DNA of 64,000 nt from Vallitalea sp. (GCF_025211055.1 NZ_JAOARO010000002.1:1-64000); one strand, 5' to 3'; counted from the stretch's first letter, positions 9,326 through 18,882 are shown. Translations and numbers: made by a program. The notes: generated from the sequence alone by a model not told the origin.

Positions 9326-9352
9326 TATCAATGACTTGAAAAGGGTGAGGTA

Positions 9353-10243
9353 ATGAATTATAAAAATGGGAAAGAGCTATTAGCAATCTGTAAAGAAAAG
9401 AATCTTACAATATATGATGTAGCCATACTAAATGAAAGTAATAATAGTTCTCTAACTAAAGAAGAAATATATAATGTAATGAAAAATAATCTAAATATAA
9501 TGAAAAATTCAATTGAAAAGGGTCTTGATGAAAAGGAAAAGAATATCAAGGGCTTTATGATTGGTGGAGAAGCAAAAAAATTAAAAAGATTCTATGAGAA
9601 TAATAAATCCATATGTGGAAAAACAATGTCAAAAGCTATTAGTTATGCTCTTAGTGTAATGGAAGTAAATGTTTCTATGGGTAGAATCGTAGCTTGTCCT
9701 ACAGCAGGTTCATGTGGAGTATTACCAGCGGTTCTTTTAGCTGTAAAAGAAAAATTTGACCTAGATGAAGAAACTGTTGTAAAGGGATTATTAACTTCTA
9801 GTGCAGTAGGTATTATAATTGGTAAGAATGCTTGTCTATCAGGAGCAGAAGGGGGATGTCAAGCTGAGGTTGGATCTGCATCAGCAATGGCAGCGGCAGC
9901 AATAGTAGAAATGCTAGGAGGAACACCGGAACAAGCCTTAAATGCATCAGCCATTTCACTGAAAAACTTAATGGGGCTGATTTGTGATCCTGTAGCAGGT
10001 CTTGTAGAAGCTCCATGTGCAAAAAGAAATGCTATAGGTACTTCTAATGCTATGATTTCGGCAGAAATGACCTTAGCTGGTATCAAAAGCATAATACCTT
10101 TTGACGAGGTAGTGGTAGCTATGGGGAAAGTAGGTAAAATGTTGCCAGTGAATCTTAGAGAAACAGCAGAAGGTGGTATAGCAACTACACCTACAGGTAG
10201 AAAATTGAGAAAGAAAATATTCGGAGAAGATAAAATCAATTAA
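9353..10243 (+). CDS. sdaAA: L-serine dehydratase, iron-sulfur-dependent alpha subunit
   Basis: 296-residue catalytic subunit. Cysteines for the catalytic 4Fe-4S cluster lie in CPTAGSCG, CLSGAEGGC and CDPVAGLVEAPC. Glycine/alanine-rich helices and the terminal GGIATTPTGRKL are typical. RBS GGGTGAGG precedes the ATG. Together with sdaAB this is the two-gene clostridial/Bacillus arrangement rather than the fused enterobacterial one. Confidence 0.95.
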   Translation: MNYKNGKELLAICKEKNLTIYDVAILNESNNSSLTKEEIYNVMKNNLNIMKNSIEKGLDEKEKNIKGFMIGGEAKKLKRFYENNKSICGKTMSKAISYALSVMEVNVSMGRIVACPTAGSCGVLPAVLLAVKEKFDLDEETVVKGLLTSSAVGIIIGKNACLSGAEGGCQAEVGSASAMAAAAIVEMLGGTPEQALNASAISLKNLMGLICDPVAGLVEAPCAKRNAIGTSNAMISAEMTLAGIKSIIPFDEVVVAMGKVGKMLPVNLRETAEGGIATTPTGRKLRKKIFGEDKIN

Positions 10244-10384
10244 TTTTTAATATATTATACAGTTTGCATTTATATATCTGTACAAAAAACTATAAGACAA
10301 TAAGATATTAATTTAAGTGTATATTGAAATAAAGCATACTTTTATTGCATATAAATAGGTAAAAGATTGTATATGGAGTAAGGT

Positions 10385-10966
10385 ATGCTTAATTATTTAT
10401 GGGCATTTATGATATTGATAGGAGTAATATTCGGTGCATTCAATGGGAAAATGGGTGAAGTAACAGAAGCAGCTATAGAATCATCAAAAGAAGCCGTTAG
10501 CTTATGTATTATGTTGGTTGGAGTAGTGGCTATGTGGACTGGTCTTATGAAAATTGCTGAAAAGGCTGGGCTTATTAAAGGCTTAACAAAAAAGATGAGA
10601 CCTATACTCAGATTTTTATTTCCGAAGGTACCTGATAATCATCCAGCACAGAGATATATTGCTACTAATATTATAGCTAACATGCTTGGATTAGGTTGGG
10701 GAGCTACACCTCCAGGCTTAAAAGCAATGGAAGAATTGCAGAAGTTAAATAAGGATAAGAGTATAGCTAGTACAGCAATGTGTACATTTTTAATTATAAA
10801 TATATCTTCTGTTCAATTGATATCAGTTAACATATTGGCTTATCGTGCCCAATATGGTTCAGAGAATCCAGCAGAAATCATCGGACCTTCTATATTAGCA
10901 ACCATTGTATCTACTTTAGTAGGAGTTATATTTGCAAAAATAATGATGAAGGTGAGTAGAAAATGA
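10385..10966 (+). CDS. spmA: Spore maturation protein A
   Basis: 193-residue membrane protein with the nucleoside-recognition (Gate) fold. MLNYLWAFMILIGVIFGAFNG at the N-terminus and the NMLGLGWGATPPGLKAMEEL segment are hallmarks of SpmA. In Bacillus SpmA and SpmB are needed for full spore-core dehydration and heat resistance; the mechanism is unknown. Its stop codon overlaps the start of spmB by four bases, so the two are translationally coupled. I saw no convincing sigma-E promoter in the 141-base leader. Confidence 0.93.
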   Translation: MLNYLWAFMILIGVIFGAFNGKMGEVTEAAIESSKEAVSLCIMLVGVVAMWTGLMKIAEKAGLIKGLTKKMRPILRFLFPKVPDNHPAQRYIATNIIANMLGLGWGATPPGLKAMEELQKLNKDKSIASTAMCTFLIINISSVQLISVNILAYRAQYGSENPAEIIGPSILATIVSTLVGVIFAKIMMKVSRK

Positions 10967-11496
10967 AATTTGTCCTTATGATTTCGGATTTTATGATTCC
11001 ACTTGTATTTGTTCTAATTATAGGTTATGGGTTATTGAATGATGTCAAAGTATATGATACGTTCATAATTGGAGCGAAGGAAGGTTTTAAGATTGTTTTA
11101 CAGATTATGCCTACATTGATTGGGCTTATGGTGGCTGTAGGGATACTTAGAGCATCAGGATTTCTGGATGTGCTGACCAATATTTTGACTCCAATAACAA
11201 GTAAGATTAATTTTCCTTCTGAATTAGTACCAATAGCATTAATGCGAACAGTATCATCTTCAGCTACTACAGGGTTAATATTGGATCTGTTCAAGACATA
11301 TGGCCCTGATTCGCTTATTGGAAGAATGACATCTGTTATGATGGGTTGTACAGAAACGGTTTTTTATACTTTATCAATATATTTTATGACAGTAAAAATT
11401 AAGAAAACAAGGTATACATTGGCAGGTGCTTTACTTGTTAGTCTGGCTGGTATAATTGCATCAGTAATAATAACTTATAGTGTTTTTGGGAATTAA
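10963..11496 (+). CDS. spmB: Spore maturation protein B
   Basis: 177-residue partner of SpmA, also with a Gate fold and about four membrane spans. It includes the family segment MRTVSSSATTGLILDLF and MGCTETVFYTLSIYF. The start ATG lies inside the spmA stop (ATGA overlap). Only seven bases separate it from the convergent transpeptidase gene, with no obvious terminator. Confidence 0.93.
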   Translation: MKFVLMISDFMIPLVFVLIIGYGLLNDVKVYDTFIIGAKEGFKIVLQIMPTLIGLMVAVGILRASGFLDVLTNILTPITSKINFPSELVPIALMRTVSSSATTGLILDLFKTYGPDSLIGRMTSVMMGCTETVFYTLSIYFMTVKIKKTRYTLAGALLVSLAGIIASVIITYSVFGN

Positions 11497-11503
11497 GTAG
11501 TAT

Positions 11504-11989
11504 TTAATATATTAAAACAGGGGTATATAATGGAATAATTGAATAAAGTTCTGCTGCTTGATTAGAGTACATACGTATACAACCATTACTAGCTCTTGTA
11601 CCTATAGACCAGGGTTTGTTAGTTCCATGAATTCCATAAATACCCCAAGGAACACTGAGCTGCATAAAATAGCCGCCGAATTGGTCACCCCATAACCCTT
11701 TTTTTATTATTTTCCAAGAACCTTTTGGAGTTGGGGTAGATGGTTTACCAATAGCTACTGGATAGTGCTTGATAACTCTATCATTACTTAATAATTTTAG
11801 GATTCTATTTTTTAATACAATCTCAATGGAAAATGGATTATCCTTTTCATCTGGAATAGTAATTATATCTCCAACATTTAGTTTATCGGGATTAGTAATA
11901 TTGTTAGCATAAATAATACTTTTTAAAGGAGTTTTATATCGATAGCTTATCTTTGCTAATGTATCACCTGATTTAATAGTATATTTCAT
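11504..11989 (-). CDS. LysM plus YkuD L,D-transpeptidase
   Basis: About 161 residues. An N-terminal LysM peptidoglycan-binding domain (about 1-48, YTIKSGDTLAKISYRY...) is joined directly to a YkuD catalytic domain. The catalytic motif is HGTN followed by SNGCIRM with the nucleophile cysteine. There is no signal peptide, as in Bacillus YkuD, where the enzyme acts in spores. AAGGTG (11997-12002) selects the ATG at 11989; the in-frame GTG at 11998 lies within it. Likely forms 3-3 cross-links or attaches proteins to spore or cell wall. Confidence 0.9.
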   Translation of the reverse strand: MKYTIKSGDTLAKISYRYKTPLKSIIYANNITNPDKLNVGDIITIPDEKDNPFSIEIVLKNRILKLLSNDRVIKHYPVAIGKPSTPTPKGSWKIIKKGLWGDQFGGYFMQLSVPWGIYGIHGTNKPWSIGTRASNGCIRMYSNQAAELYSIIPLYTPVLIY

Positions 11990-12137
11990 TTGAATCACCT
12001 TAAAAATAATTATAATTAATATTATGTTATAAGTAGAGAGATTGTGTTATGTATGTATTTATTTTAAACACAAAATTTTGTTTGATATTAAAGCCATTAA
12101 TTTAAATAGTTTTTTTATTAAGTTCTTTAATACTGGT

Positions 12138-12180
12138 TTGACAATACTTGGTATTTATTATATACTTCGATTATATTATG
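12138..12180 (+). promoter_or_regulatory. Promoter of the FabT-like gene with FabT-type half-site
   Basis: TTGACA (12138-12143), 17-base spacer, TATACT (12161-12166). The sequence ATACTTCGATTAT starting at 12162 overlaps the -10 exactly where the fabH promoter carries its palindrome, and differs from that half-site by one base. The second half is not conserved. Confidence 0.7.
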
Positions 12181-12199
12181 GTACAAGGATAGGTGAGAT

Positions 12200-12676
12200 A
12201 TGGAAAATACTTATGAAACTTTAAATAATTTACTAGTGAATTTGTTTAATGAAATTATGACAATTGAAGAGAAAGCACTAATAACTGATGAGTTTAGTAA
12301 TATTTCCATTACAGATATGCATATTATTGAAGCCATAGGGGTGGCAAATGGTAGAAATATGTCCTCTGTTGCTAAAGATTTAGAAATCACGGTAGGGACA
12401 TTAACCATTGCAATCAATAATCTTGTAAAAAAAGGTTATGTTAATAGAAATAGAAGTACAAAGGACAGGAGAGTCGTTCTTATCTCATTATCTGATTTGG
12501 GGTTGAAAGTATATAATCATCATGCAATGTTCCATAAAAATATGATAGAAGATATTATAGCACTACTTGACGAAGAGGAAATGAAAGTTTTCTTAAAGGG
12601 TGTAGGAGGAATAAATGATTATTTTCAAAAAATGAAATCCCAAAAAGTTATATATAAAAAGACTAAAAAAAAATAG
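12200..12676 (+). CDS. fabT: MarR-family regulator, probable FabT
   Basis: 158 residues with a winged helix: SVAKDLEITVGTLTIAINNLVKKGYVNRNR and the wing STKDRRVVLIS. The VGTLTxAINxLVKKGYVxR recognition region is that of FabT, the fatty-acid synthesis repressor of Firmicutes. FabT is usually the first gene of the fab operon; here it is 31 kb away and monocistronic. The operator upstream of fabH (43463-43483) and a matching half-site in its own promoter support the call. Start is fixed by AGGTGAGAT. The fallback call is an unspecified MarR regulator. Confidence 0.75.
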   Translation: MENTYETLNNLLVNLFNEIMTIEEKALITDEFSNISITDMHIIEAIGVANGRNMSSVAKDLEITVGTLTIAINNLVKKGYVNRNRSTKDRRVVLISLSDLGLKVYNHHAMFHKNMIEDIIALLDEEEMKVFLKGVGGINDYFQKMKSQKVIYKKTKKK

Positions 12677-12686
12677 TAAATATATA

Positions 12687-12714
12687 AAAGGCTACCCTAA
12701 CAGGTAGCCTTTAT
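12687..12714. terminator. Bidirectional terminator between fabT-like gene and pckA
   Basis: AAAGGCTACC (12687-12696) pairs with GGTAGCCTTT (12703-12712) between convergent genes. The A run before the stem serves as a T tract on the minus strand. Confidence 0.85.
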
Positions 12715-12762
12715 TGGTGAATTGCATTGTTTTATGATTGGTGAAAATCATATTAATAGTTA

Positions 12763-14418
12763 TTATTTTAATTCGTTAACGATTTTTTGTAAAGATTCTA
12801 GAGCTTCAGCTGGTAACTTATTAAATCCGCCTTTATCAGTTTCAGTAGATTTAACAAAGTTAACTCTGTCAATCATTCTAGCTTTTAATTGGTCAACATA
12901 TTCAGAATCTTTCATATCTGGAATGAATCCTTCGATTTCCATAATTTCAATATCATTGAATGGAGCCCATGGTACAAATTTAGCAGTACCTTCAATAATA
13001 GATTCTAATGAACCTAAAGTAATTGCAGGTGTAACTTTTTTACCCATGAAGAATCCAGTATTCAAGATATAACAGTCTACATCATTATCACTGAATAATT
13101 GTTTGAACTTGCTGTAATCATCAGCAAGAGGATAAGTTCTGAATGGGTTAGCATAAGGTTCTACTACTAAAGCATTAGGATCTACACCTTCTGCTAATCT
13201 TTCAGCTGATGTTCTCTTAGTTGCTAATGTTGCACCCATTACAGAAGCTAATGAAGCTCCATCTAATTTTATAATTGGTGGAAGTGTAGGGTCTTTCATT
13301 AACCAGAATATAGCATTAACTGGTTCAGCAAATTTATTTTCACGGTTAGGTGACCATAATTTTGATTTAACAGCACGACCATTTCCATTTCTTGTATCTT
13401 CTGTTACAAGAACAATCTTTCCATCATTATCAATTGTTACACCATTGTTTTGTACAGTCAATAAGAATCTATTGTCGTCATTATCCATTGGGTAATCTTG
13501 AGTTTTGTCAAAGTATGATGGCTCAAGTGCTACTGATGAACTATTTTCAGTTGAAATAATGAATGCATCATCATGAAGTACTGTGATATCATATTTATCA
13601 TTATGTTTTGCATGCGTAATAGTAGATTTTCCTGAACCGGATAATCCGAATACACCTGCAACGAATTTATCTCCGTTAGGTAAGTTATAACGTTTTTGTC
13701 CACCGTGGCAAGCAGCGTATCCGTGTCTGTTAGCTGTTCCCCATCCAAGTGTTAAAGTACCTTTTTTGTGTTCTCCGAAGTATCTCATACCAAGTAAAGC
13801 AGCACAGTTATGTGTTGGATCAAAGAAAGTAAGTCCAAGTGGATGATCTTCATGTGCCCAATCTGGATCAGAGAAAATATAGATATCTCCTTCATTTTCT
13901 ATTACTTTTGATTTTTCATAAAGATTATTGTACTCTTCGTTTAAGTATTGGAAGTTTAGTAACCAAGAATACATTATGTTTTCAAAACCTTCTGGAATTA
14001 ATAAGTGAGCTTTTACCATAAAGTCTTCATCTAAGCCAACATAAGCTTGAGCATGATACATTTTACGATATCTTGTATTGTATACAGCTTCTCTTATTTT
14101 TGTAGCGTATTCTTCTTGGTCTACGTTTGGTTCACCAATGATTCTTCTTGCAGCTGCACAACGTCCTTTAACAGCACCATCATTGAATAATAATACTTTT
14201 GAATCTTCGTCAAGACCAAGTTTCCCTGGTTGATATACAGGAATGTCAGTTACTATTGTTCCTGGAGAATTTTTCGCTAATTTGTAAGCTTCCTTAATAG
14301 AGTTAACGTCAACTACGTTGTTTCCGTAAAAAGGTGTCTCAATTGTAGTACGAATTTGTGAAAAAATAGGATTATCTTTTTTGATTTGATCCCAACTATA
14401 AGTTCTTTTTGTTGCCAT
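12763..14418 (-). CDS. pckA: Phosphoenolpyruvate carboxykinase (ATP)
   Basis: About 551 residues. It interconverts oxaloacetate plus ATP and PEP plus CO2 plus ADP. The kinase P-loop is GLSGSGKST and the metal/oxaloacetate region includes LHDDAFII. GRAVKSKLWSPNR and the acidic NDDNRFL segment also fit the ATP-type family. An upstream in-frame ATG adds six residues, but GGAGGA lies right before MATKRTY, so I start at 14418. In fermentative anaerobes the enzyme often runs toward oxaloacetate. It has its own consensus promoter. Confidence 0.92.
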   Translation of the reverse strand: MATKRTYSWDQIKKDNPIFSQIRTTIETPFYGNNVVDVNSIKEAYKLAKNSPGTIVTDIPVYQPGKLGLDEDSKVLLFNDGAVKGRCAAARRIIGEPNVDQEEYATKIREAVYNTRYRKMYHAQAYVGLDEDFMVKAHLLIPEGFENIMYSWLLNFQYLNEEYNNLYEKSKVIENEGDIYIFSDPDWAHEDHPLGLTFFDPTHNCAALLGMRYFGEHKKGTLTLGWGTANRHGYAACHGGQKRYNLPNGDKFVAGVFGLSGSGKSTITHAKHNDKYDITVLHDDAFIISTENSSSVALEPSYFDKTQDYPMDNDDNRFLLTVQNNGVTIDNDGKIVLVTEDTRNGNGRAVKSKLWSPNRENKFAEPVNAIFWLMKDPTLPPIIKLDGASLASVMGATLATKRTSAERLAEGVDPNALVVEPYANPFRTYPLADDYSKFKQLFSDNDVDCYILNTGFFMGKKVTPAITLGSLESIIEGTAKFVPWAPFNDIEIMEIEGFIPDMKDSEYVDQLKARMIDRVNFVKSTETDKGGFNKLPAEALESLQKIVNELK

Positions 14419-14470
14419 TAGGTATTCCTCCTTCATTTATATTAATTTGTAATAGTATATATATAAATTC

Positions 14471-14483
14471 ATCACACAGTGAT
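14471..14483. promoter_or_regulatory. Inverted repeat in the pckA leader
   Basis: ATCAC-ACA-GTGAT is a perfect 5-3-5 inverted repeat in the untranslated leader of pckA, 53 bases before its start codon. It may be an operator, but no regulator can be named. Confidence 0.35.
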
Positions 14484-14551
14484 TAATTTATTATCTTTAT
14501 TATATTAATAAGTTATACTTTATATAATACTTTCAAATCTTCCCCATGTTA

Positions 14552-14580
14552 ATTATAATATTACGTTTTGCAAATGTCAA
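14552..14580 (-). promoter_or_regulatory. Consensus promoter of pckA
   Basis: On the minus strand TTGACA (14575-14580), exactly 17 bases, TATAAT (14552-14557): a perfect sigma-A match. The remainder of the 459-base gap between pckA and typA is AT-rich. It holds the typA terminator and no gene that I can see. Confidence 0.8.
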
Positions 14581-14804
14581 CCAAGATTTTTATAAATAAT
14601 TATAGGGTTTTTGGTAGGATTTTTAAATAATTACATTTTTTTTAAGAGTTTTATAGTAATCTTGTCAATCTTTGGAATGAAATTCAAAAAAATATAATAA
14701 AAAATAATTAGGTATTTCTAAAAGTTTGTATCTATTTTTAAGTTTGTGTATTAATTAAAAATATATTACTTTTTATTGTAAGAAGCACAAATCATTTTTG
14801 AAAT

Positions 14805-14837
14805 AAAAAAGCTACTATTAGAGTTAGTAGCTTTTTT
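14805..14837. terminator. Terminator of typA
   Basis: AAAAAAGCTACTA (14805-14817) pairs with TAGTAGCTTTTTT (14825-14837). T tracts on both strands make it bidirectional. Confidence 0.9.
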
Positions 14838-14877
14838 AAAAAAATGTATAGTTATAGTATACGTAATTTTTAGTATG

Positions 14878-16692
14878 TTATTTATTTCTATTAGTGAATT
14901 TGACTCTTTCACTTTCTGTAAGATATTTTTTCCTTAATCTAATGCTATCTGGAGTTATTTCAACTAGTTCATCATTATCAATAAATTCTAATGCTTCTTC
15001 TAAGCTGAATAATTTTGGTGGTGATAATTTTATAGCATCGTCTGCTCCAGATGAACGAGTATTAGTTAATTTTTTGTTTTTACATGGATTAACTGTCATA
15101 TCTTCTTTTCTAGAGTTAATTCCTATAATCATACCTTCATATACTTCTGTAGTAGGATGTATGATCATTATTCCTCTCTGGGAGAGGTTGTTAAGTGAGT
15201 ATGGCATAGCTGTACCTTTTTCCCCAGAAATCAATACACCATTACCTCTAGAAGGTATTTCTCCTTTGTGAGGTTCGTAAGCTTCAAATGAACGAATTAT
15301 TGTAGCTTCTCCTCTTGAGTCAGTAATTAGTTCACTTCTGAAACCTAGTAATCCTCTTGTTGGTACAATGAATTCCATACGTGTATAACCATTATCTGAA
15401 AGCATAACTTCCATTCTACCTTTTCTAAGGTTAAGTTTGCTTATGGCAGTTCCAGAATATTCATCAGGGATATTGACAATAACCCTTTCTACTGGTTCAA
15501 GTAATTTTCCTTCTTCTCTATGCATAAGAACTTCTGGTTTGGATACGCTTAGTTCATAACCTTCTCTTCTCATATTTTCTATTAGTATTGAAAGATGTAA
15601 TTCTCCTCTACCAGATACTTTATATCCATCAATACCACCTAATTCATCTACTTTTAGACCAACATTTATTTCTAATTCTTTGTCTAATCTTTCTTTTATA
15701 TGTCTAGTTGTAACATACTTACCAGATTGTCCTGCAAAAGGAGAATTGTTGACTAAGAAGTTCATTGATAATGTAGGTTCTTCTATTTTTATTAATTCCA
15801 TAGGTTCTATATTCTCTGGATCACAGTATGTTTCACCTATAGAGATATTAGAGATACCTGCTATTACAGCTATATCACCACTTCTTAATTCTTTTTTTGG
15901 TACTTGTTTAAGTCCTTCATAAGTAAATAGCTTGGAAATCTTACCTTTTTCAGTTGTTCCATCCCTTTTACATATAGCTACCTGTTGACCTTCTTTTATT
16001 ACACCTCTTGAAACTCTACCAATTCCTAATCTACCAATGTAATCATCATATGCTAGAGCGGATATTTGTAATTGTAGAGGTTCACTGTTCTTGTTTGGAT
16101 AAGGTTTTGTATGGTTAACAATGGTTTCAAATAGTGGTGTAAGATCTGTATAGTCATCATCCATAGAATATTTTGCTATACCTTCTCTTGCTACTCCATA
16201 GATGATTGGGAAGTCAAGTTGTTCGTCGTTAGCATCAAGTTCTGCGAATAAGTCGAAAGTCATGTCTACAACTTCTTCAGCTCTTTGGTCTTTTTTATCT
16301 ATTTTGTTAATGAATAGTATTGGGTTCAAGTTGTGTTCAAGTGATTTTTGAAGTACGAATCTAGTTTGAGGCATAGGACCTTCGCTTGAGTCAACTAATA
16401 ATATCACTGTGTCAACTGTTTTAATGATTCTTTCTACTTCTGATGAGAAATCGGAGTGTCCTGGTGTATCTACAATATTGACTTTATAGTCTTTATAGTT
16501 TATTGAACAGTTTTTTGAATATATTGTTATTCCACGTTCTCTTTCAAGGTCGTTGCTATCCATTACTTGGTCAACAATCTCTTGGTTTTCACGAAAGATA
16601 CCACTTTGAGTTAAGAACGCATCTACCAAAGTTGATTTACCTGCATCTACGTGGGCTATTACTGCTATATTTATAATTTTTTGTTCTGACAT
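14878..16692 (-). CDS. typA: GTP-binding protein TypA/BipA
   Basis: About 604 residues; a ribosome-associated translational GTPase related to EF-G. G1 is AHVDAGKST, G2 RGITI, G3 DTPGHSDF and G4 NKIDK, followed by domain II, domain III and the BipA-specific C-terminal domain with NPCKNKKLTN. Upstream in-frame codons would give 632 residues. The family starts at MSEQKIINIAVIAHVDAGK, and an AGGG site precedes that ATG, so 16692 is chosen. Confidence 0.95.
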   Translation of the reverse strand: MSEQKIINIAVIAHVDAGKSTLVDAFLTQSGIFRENQEIVDQVMDSNDLERERGITIYSKNCSINYKDYKVNIVDTPGHSDFSSEVERIIKTVDTVILLVDSSEGPMPQTRFVLQKSLEHNLNPILFINKIDKKDQRAEEVVDMTFDLFAELDANDEQLDFPIIYGVAREGIAKYSMDDDYTDLTPLFETIVNHTKPYPNKNSEPLQLQISALAYDDYIGRLGIGRVSRGVIKEGQQVAICKRDGTTEKGKISKLFTYEGLKQVPKKELRSGDIAVIAGISNISIGETYCDPENIEPMELIKIEEPTLSMNFLVNNSPFAGQSGKYVTTRHIKERLDKELEINVGLKVDELGGIDGYKVSGRGELHLSILIENMRREGYELSVSKPEVLMHREEGKLLEPVERVIVNIPDEYSGTAISKLNLRKGRMEVMLSDNGYTRMEFIVPTRGLLGFRSELITDSRGEATIIRSFEAYEPHKGEIPSRGNGVLISGEKGTAMPYSLNNLSQRGIMIIHPTTEVYEGMIIGINSRKEDMTVNPCKNKKLTNTRSSGADDAIKLSPPKLFSLEEALEFIDNDELVEITPDSIRLRKKYLTESERVKFTNRNK

Positions 16693-17038
16693 ATTTATAC
16701 CCTGCTTTCTAATTTTAATGTCTTCTGGTATGTTAAATATTTCTAGCAATATATAATAAATTAAATGATAATTCATTTAAGGTTTTTAAAAATCATTTAT
16801 TGCACCAACTATATAGTTTATACGTTATTAAGGAAATAATCAAGTAGAGATTGAGTAACATTTAGGAACGGTGGTAGATAATTAGAGGGAATATGTTAAG
16901 AAATTTCAAAATATATATTTTTTTAGGTAGGGAAAAGTTAATAAATATGGGGTAATGGGAAGACAGTAGATATGCAAGAAAGAATATATGTAAGTTCAAT
17001 TAATTGAATTGTTATTAAAATAGATTTATGAAATAATA

Positions 17039-17067
17039 TTGACAGAAATTCAACTATAGTGTATAAT
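17039..17067 (+). promoter_or_regulatory. Perfect sigma-A promoter with no gene directly behind it
   Basis: TTGACA (17039-17044), 17-base spacer, TATAAT (17062-17067). Transcription should start near 17074, 60 bases before a strong terminator. Confidence 0.8.
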
Positions 17068-17073
17068 TTTAAC

Positions 17074-17178
17074 ATGAATTCAAGGGTGGATTCCATATAG
17101 AAACTCTAATATATATTAGATAAATGAGTGGACAATAAAGTCTATACGTCAAAAATGACGTATGGACTTTATTTATTT
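17074..17178 (+). ncRNA. Candidate small RNA of about 105 nt
   Basis: A consensus promoter is followed by a short transcribed stretch that ends in an 18-bp hairpin (17134-17151 with 17156-17173, one G-U pair) and a T-rich tail. The body contains a second possible hairpin, CTAATATATATTAG, and only an eight-codon reading frame. It could be a free small RNA or an attenuated leader of the secreted-protein gene at 17308. I do not recognise a known RNA family. The remaining 380 bases back to typA hold nothing else I can support. Confidence 0.5.
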
Positions 17179-17307
17179 TTGTGGGTTATTCAATTATGTA
17201 TGGCAAAAAATAAATATAATTTTTCTGTTTTTTGTAACCTTTTTGCATTTTTAACCCTTATATAAATGAGAGGGTTTTTAATAACTAAAGAAAAGGATGA
17301 TTAAAAA

Positions 17308-17772
17308 ATGAGAAAAATTAGATTATTATTATTAACTACGTTATTTACATTAGTATTATCAATCACAGTAAATGCTCAAGAAGATCAAATTAAATCAAAA
17401 GATATTAAGGTAGGTAATTCAATTATTAGAGCAATGACTGTGTCATCACAAGATGACCCTTTAGCTTATACTTCAGATTTCATAACTGATTCAGGTTCTT
17501 ATCTAAGTATCAGTAGTTCAACTGGTTCCACTATTACATGTGATAGCTTGAAATTAGAAATCAATGTTCAAGAGAAAAAAAATGGTTCATGGGAAACTGT
17601 AGGAACATTCACTTATACGGAATATAATACTTCTATTATAAGTAAAATACCTTGTTATTACGGAGTAACTATTGGTTCAGAATATAGGTTGAAAACATAT
17701 CATTATGCAACTGTTGGTGGAATCAATTACATGGAGATTAATACCACATCTTCTATTATCACTGAAGAATAA
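17308..17772 (+). CDS. Small secreted protein of unknown function
   Basis: 154 residues with a clear signal peptide (positively charged MRKIR, hydrophobic LLLLTTLFTLVLSITV, cleavage near NAQ at 22-24). The mature part is rich in Ser/Thr and alternating beta-type sequence, with EINVQEKKNGSWETVGTFTY in the middle. It resembles small exported beta-sandwich proteins of clostridia (possibly the DUF6147 group), but I cannot name a function. Ribosome site AAAGGATGA precedes the ATG. It is flanked by a candidate small RNA upstream and a strong terminator downstream, so it is probably monocistronic. Confidence 0.8.
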   Translation: MRKIRLLLLTTLFTLVLSITVNAQEDQIKSKDIKVGNSIIRAMTVSSQDDPLAYTSDFITDSGSYLSISSSTGSTITCDSLKLEINVQEKKNGSWETVGTFTYTEYNTSIISKIPCYYGVTIGSEYRLKTYHYATVGGINYMEINTTSSIITEE

Positions 17773-17791
17773 GGTATAATCAAGTAAATAT

Positions 17792-17837
17792 AAATAAGCT
17801 TAGTATTATGTATAAGAAATGTATACTAAGCTTATTT
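17792..17837. terminator. Bidirectional terminator
   Basis: AAATAAGCTTAGTAT (17792-17806) pairs perfectly with ATACTAAGCTTATTT (17823-17837) between convergent genes. Confidence 0.85.
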
Positions 17838-17839
17838 AT

Positions 17840-18553
17840 TTAATAATGTAACGACATAGTTATATCTAGAACTTCTTGTTTGTTATTCCCAAGTACTTCA
17901 AATTCGATTTCACCTATAACAAATAACGTAATAATTAGGGTATTATTTCTAATAATATTATACTCTATTCCATTATTATTAAAATTCTCTATTTCAAATA
18001 AATCTTTATTATATCTAGCCATACCTGTTGAATATCTATTAGTAATATATTTTTGACTTACTTTTATAATATTATTATTAGTACTGCACATATTAATAAT
18101 TACATTAGATCCATTTTCGTTTATGTTCTTTACATTATAATTATCTGGTATTATAGGGGATATAAAACTTTTATTATCTTTTTTATTTAATATCGCTATC
18201 TTATCATCTAGTTTAATATCTCTATTTTCTTTAGAAGGATCATAATTTCTAGTATAAAATTGAATTGTATTGTTATCTATACTATGTAATAATCTTTTAA
18301 ATAAACTAGCATTACTTGACAAATCTACTGAAATTAACATGACTAATAGTATGCATACCGTTACAACAGCTTTATACCTTCTTATAATTAAATAGTTTCT
18401 TTTTAATTTTTCTTGATGTACATCTTTAATAATATTATTCCATATCTTATTCTTAGTATCTTCATCAATATGCGCTGTATCATTACTATTTCTTAGATAT
18501 AAGTTTAATCTTTTATTTAAGTCTTGATATGTTTTGTTTTTATGTTTTTCCAT
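17840..18553 (-). CDS. Single-span membrane protein, anti-sigma-factor-like
   Basis: About 237 residues. The N-terminal third is cytosolic and charged (KTYQDLNKRLNLYLRN... DTKNKIWNNIIKDV), followed by one membrane span (AVVTVCILLVMLIS) and an extracellular domain of about 150 residues. This layout resembles RsgI/DUF4367-type anti-sigma or sensor proteins, but no sigma gene is adjacent. The start at 18553 is chosen for AGGAAGTGATTT upstream; an earlier in-frame ATG lacks a ribosome site. Function not recognised. Confidence 0.75.
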   Translation of the reverse strand: MEKHKNKTYQDLNKRLNLYLRNSNDTAHIDEDTKNKIWNNIIKDVHQEKLKRNYLIIRRYKAVVTVCILLVMLISVDLSSNASLFKRLLHSIDNNTIQFYTRNYDPSKENRDIKLDDKIAILNKKDNKSFISPIIPDNYNVKNINENGSNVIINMCSTNNNIIKVSQKYITNRYSTGMARYNKDLFEIENFNNNGIEYNIIRNNTLIITLFVIGEIEFEVLGNNKQEVLDITMSLHY

Positions 18554-18882
18554 AAGTAAATCACTTCCTATATTCAGCATTAACAATCTATCCCTTTTTC
18601 CAAGTTTAGAGTGTTATCCGTTTAATAATTAATATGTTGAATTTATATACAATATAATAAATTATATTTATTCTGGTACTTAAATAATTATATTATACCA
18701 ATTATTATAATTATTAACAAGTAAGCTCGAAAGTTTGTATTAGAATAATTATCAAACTATTTTGTTGCAGGATATGAAAGTAAGGAACACTATAAATATT
18801 TAGATATTCTTGAACAGACTCCATATATCAAACATGTATAATAGGAGTTAAATATACATTGAAAATATTAGTTAAAAAAATA

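Noticed and set aside
9859..10239. 126-codon minus-strand frame inside sdaAA
   Set aside because: Shadow of a strongly conserved gene on the opposite strand; no ribosome site or recognisable motif.
10244..10384. Sigma-E type promoter before spmA
   Set aside because: CATACTTT and GTATATT are present, but the spacing (9 bases) is too short for the sigma-E consensus.
12042..12224. 60-codon frame before the FabT-like gene
   Set aside because: It has no ribosome site, contains the consensus promoter for the next gene, and has a composition like AT-rich intergenic DNA.
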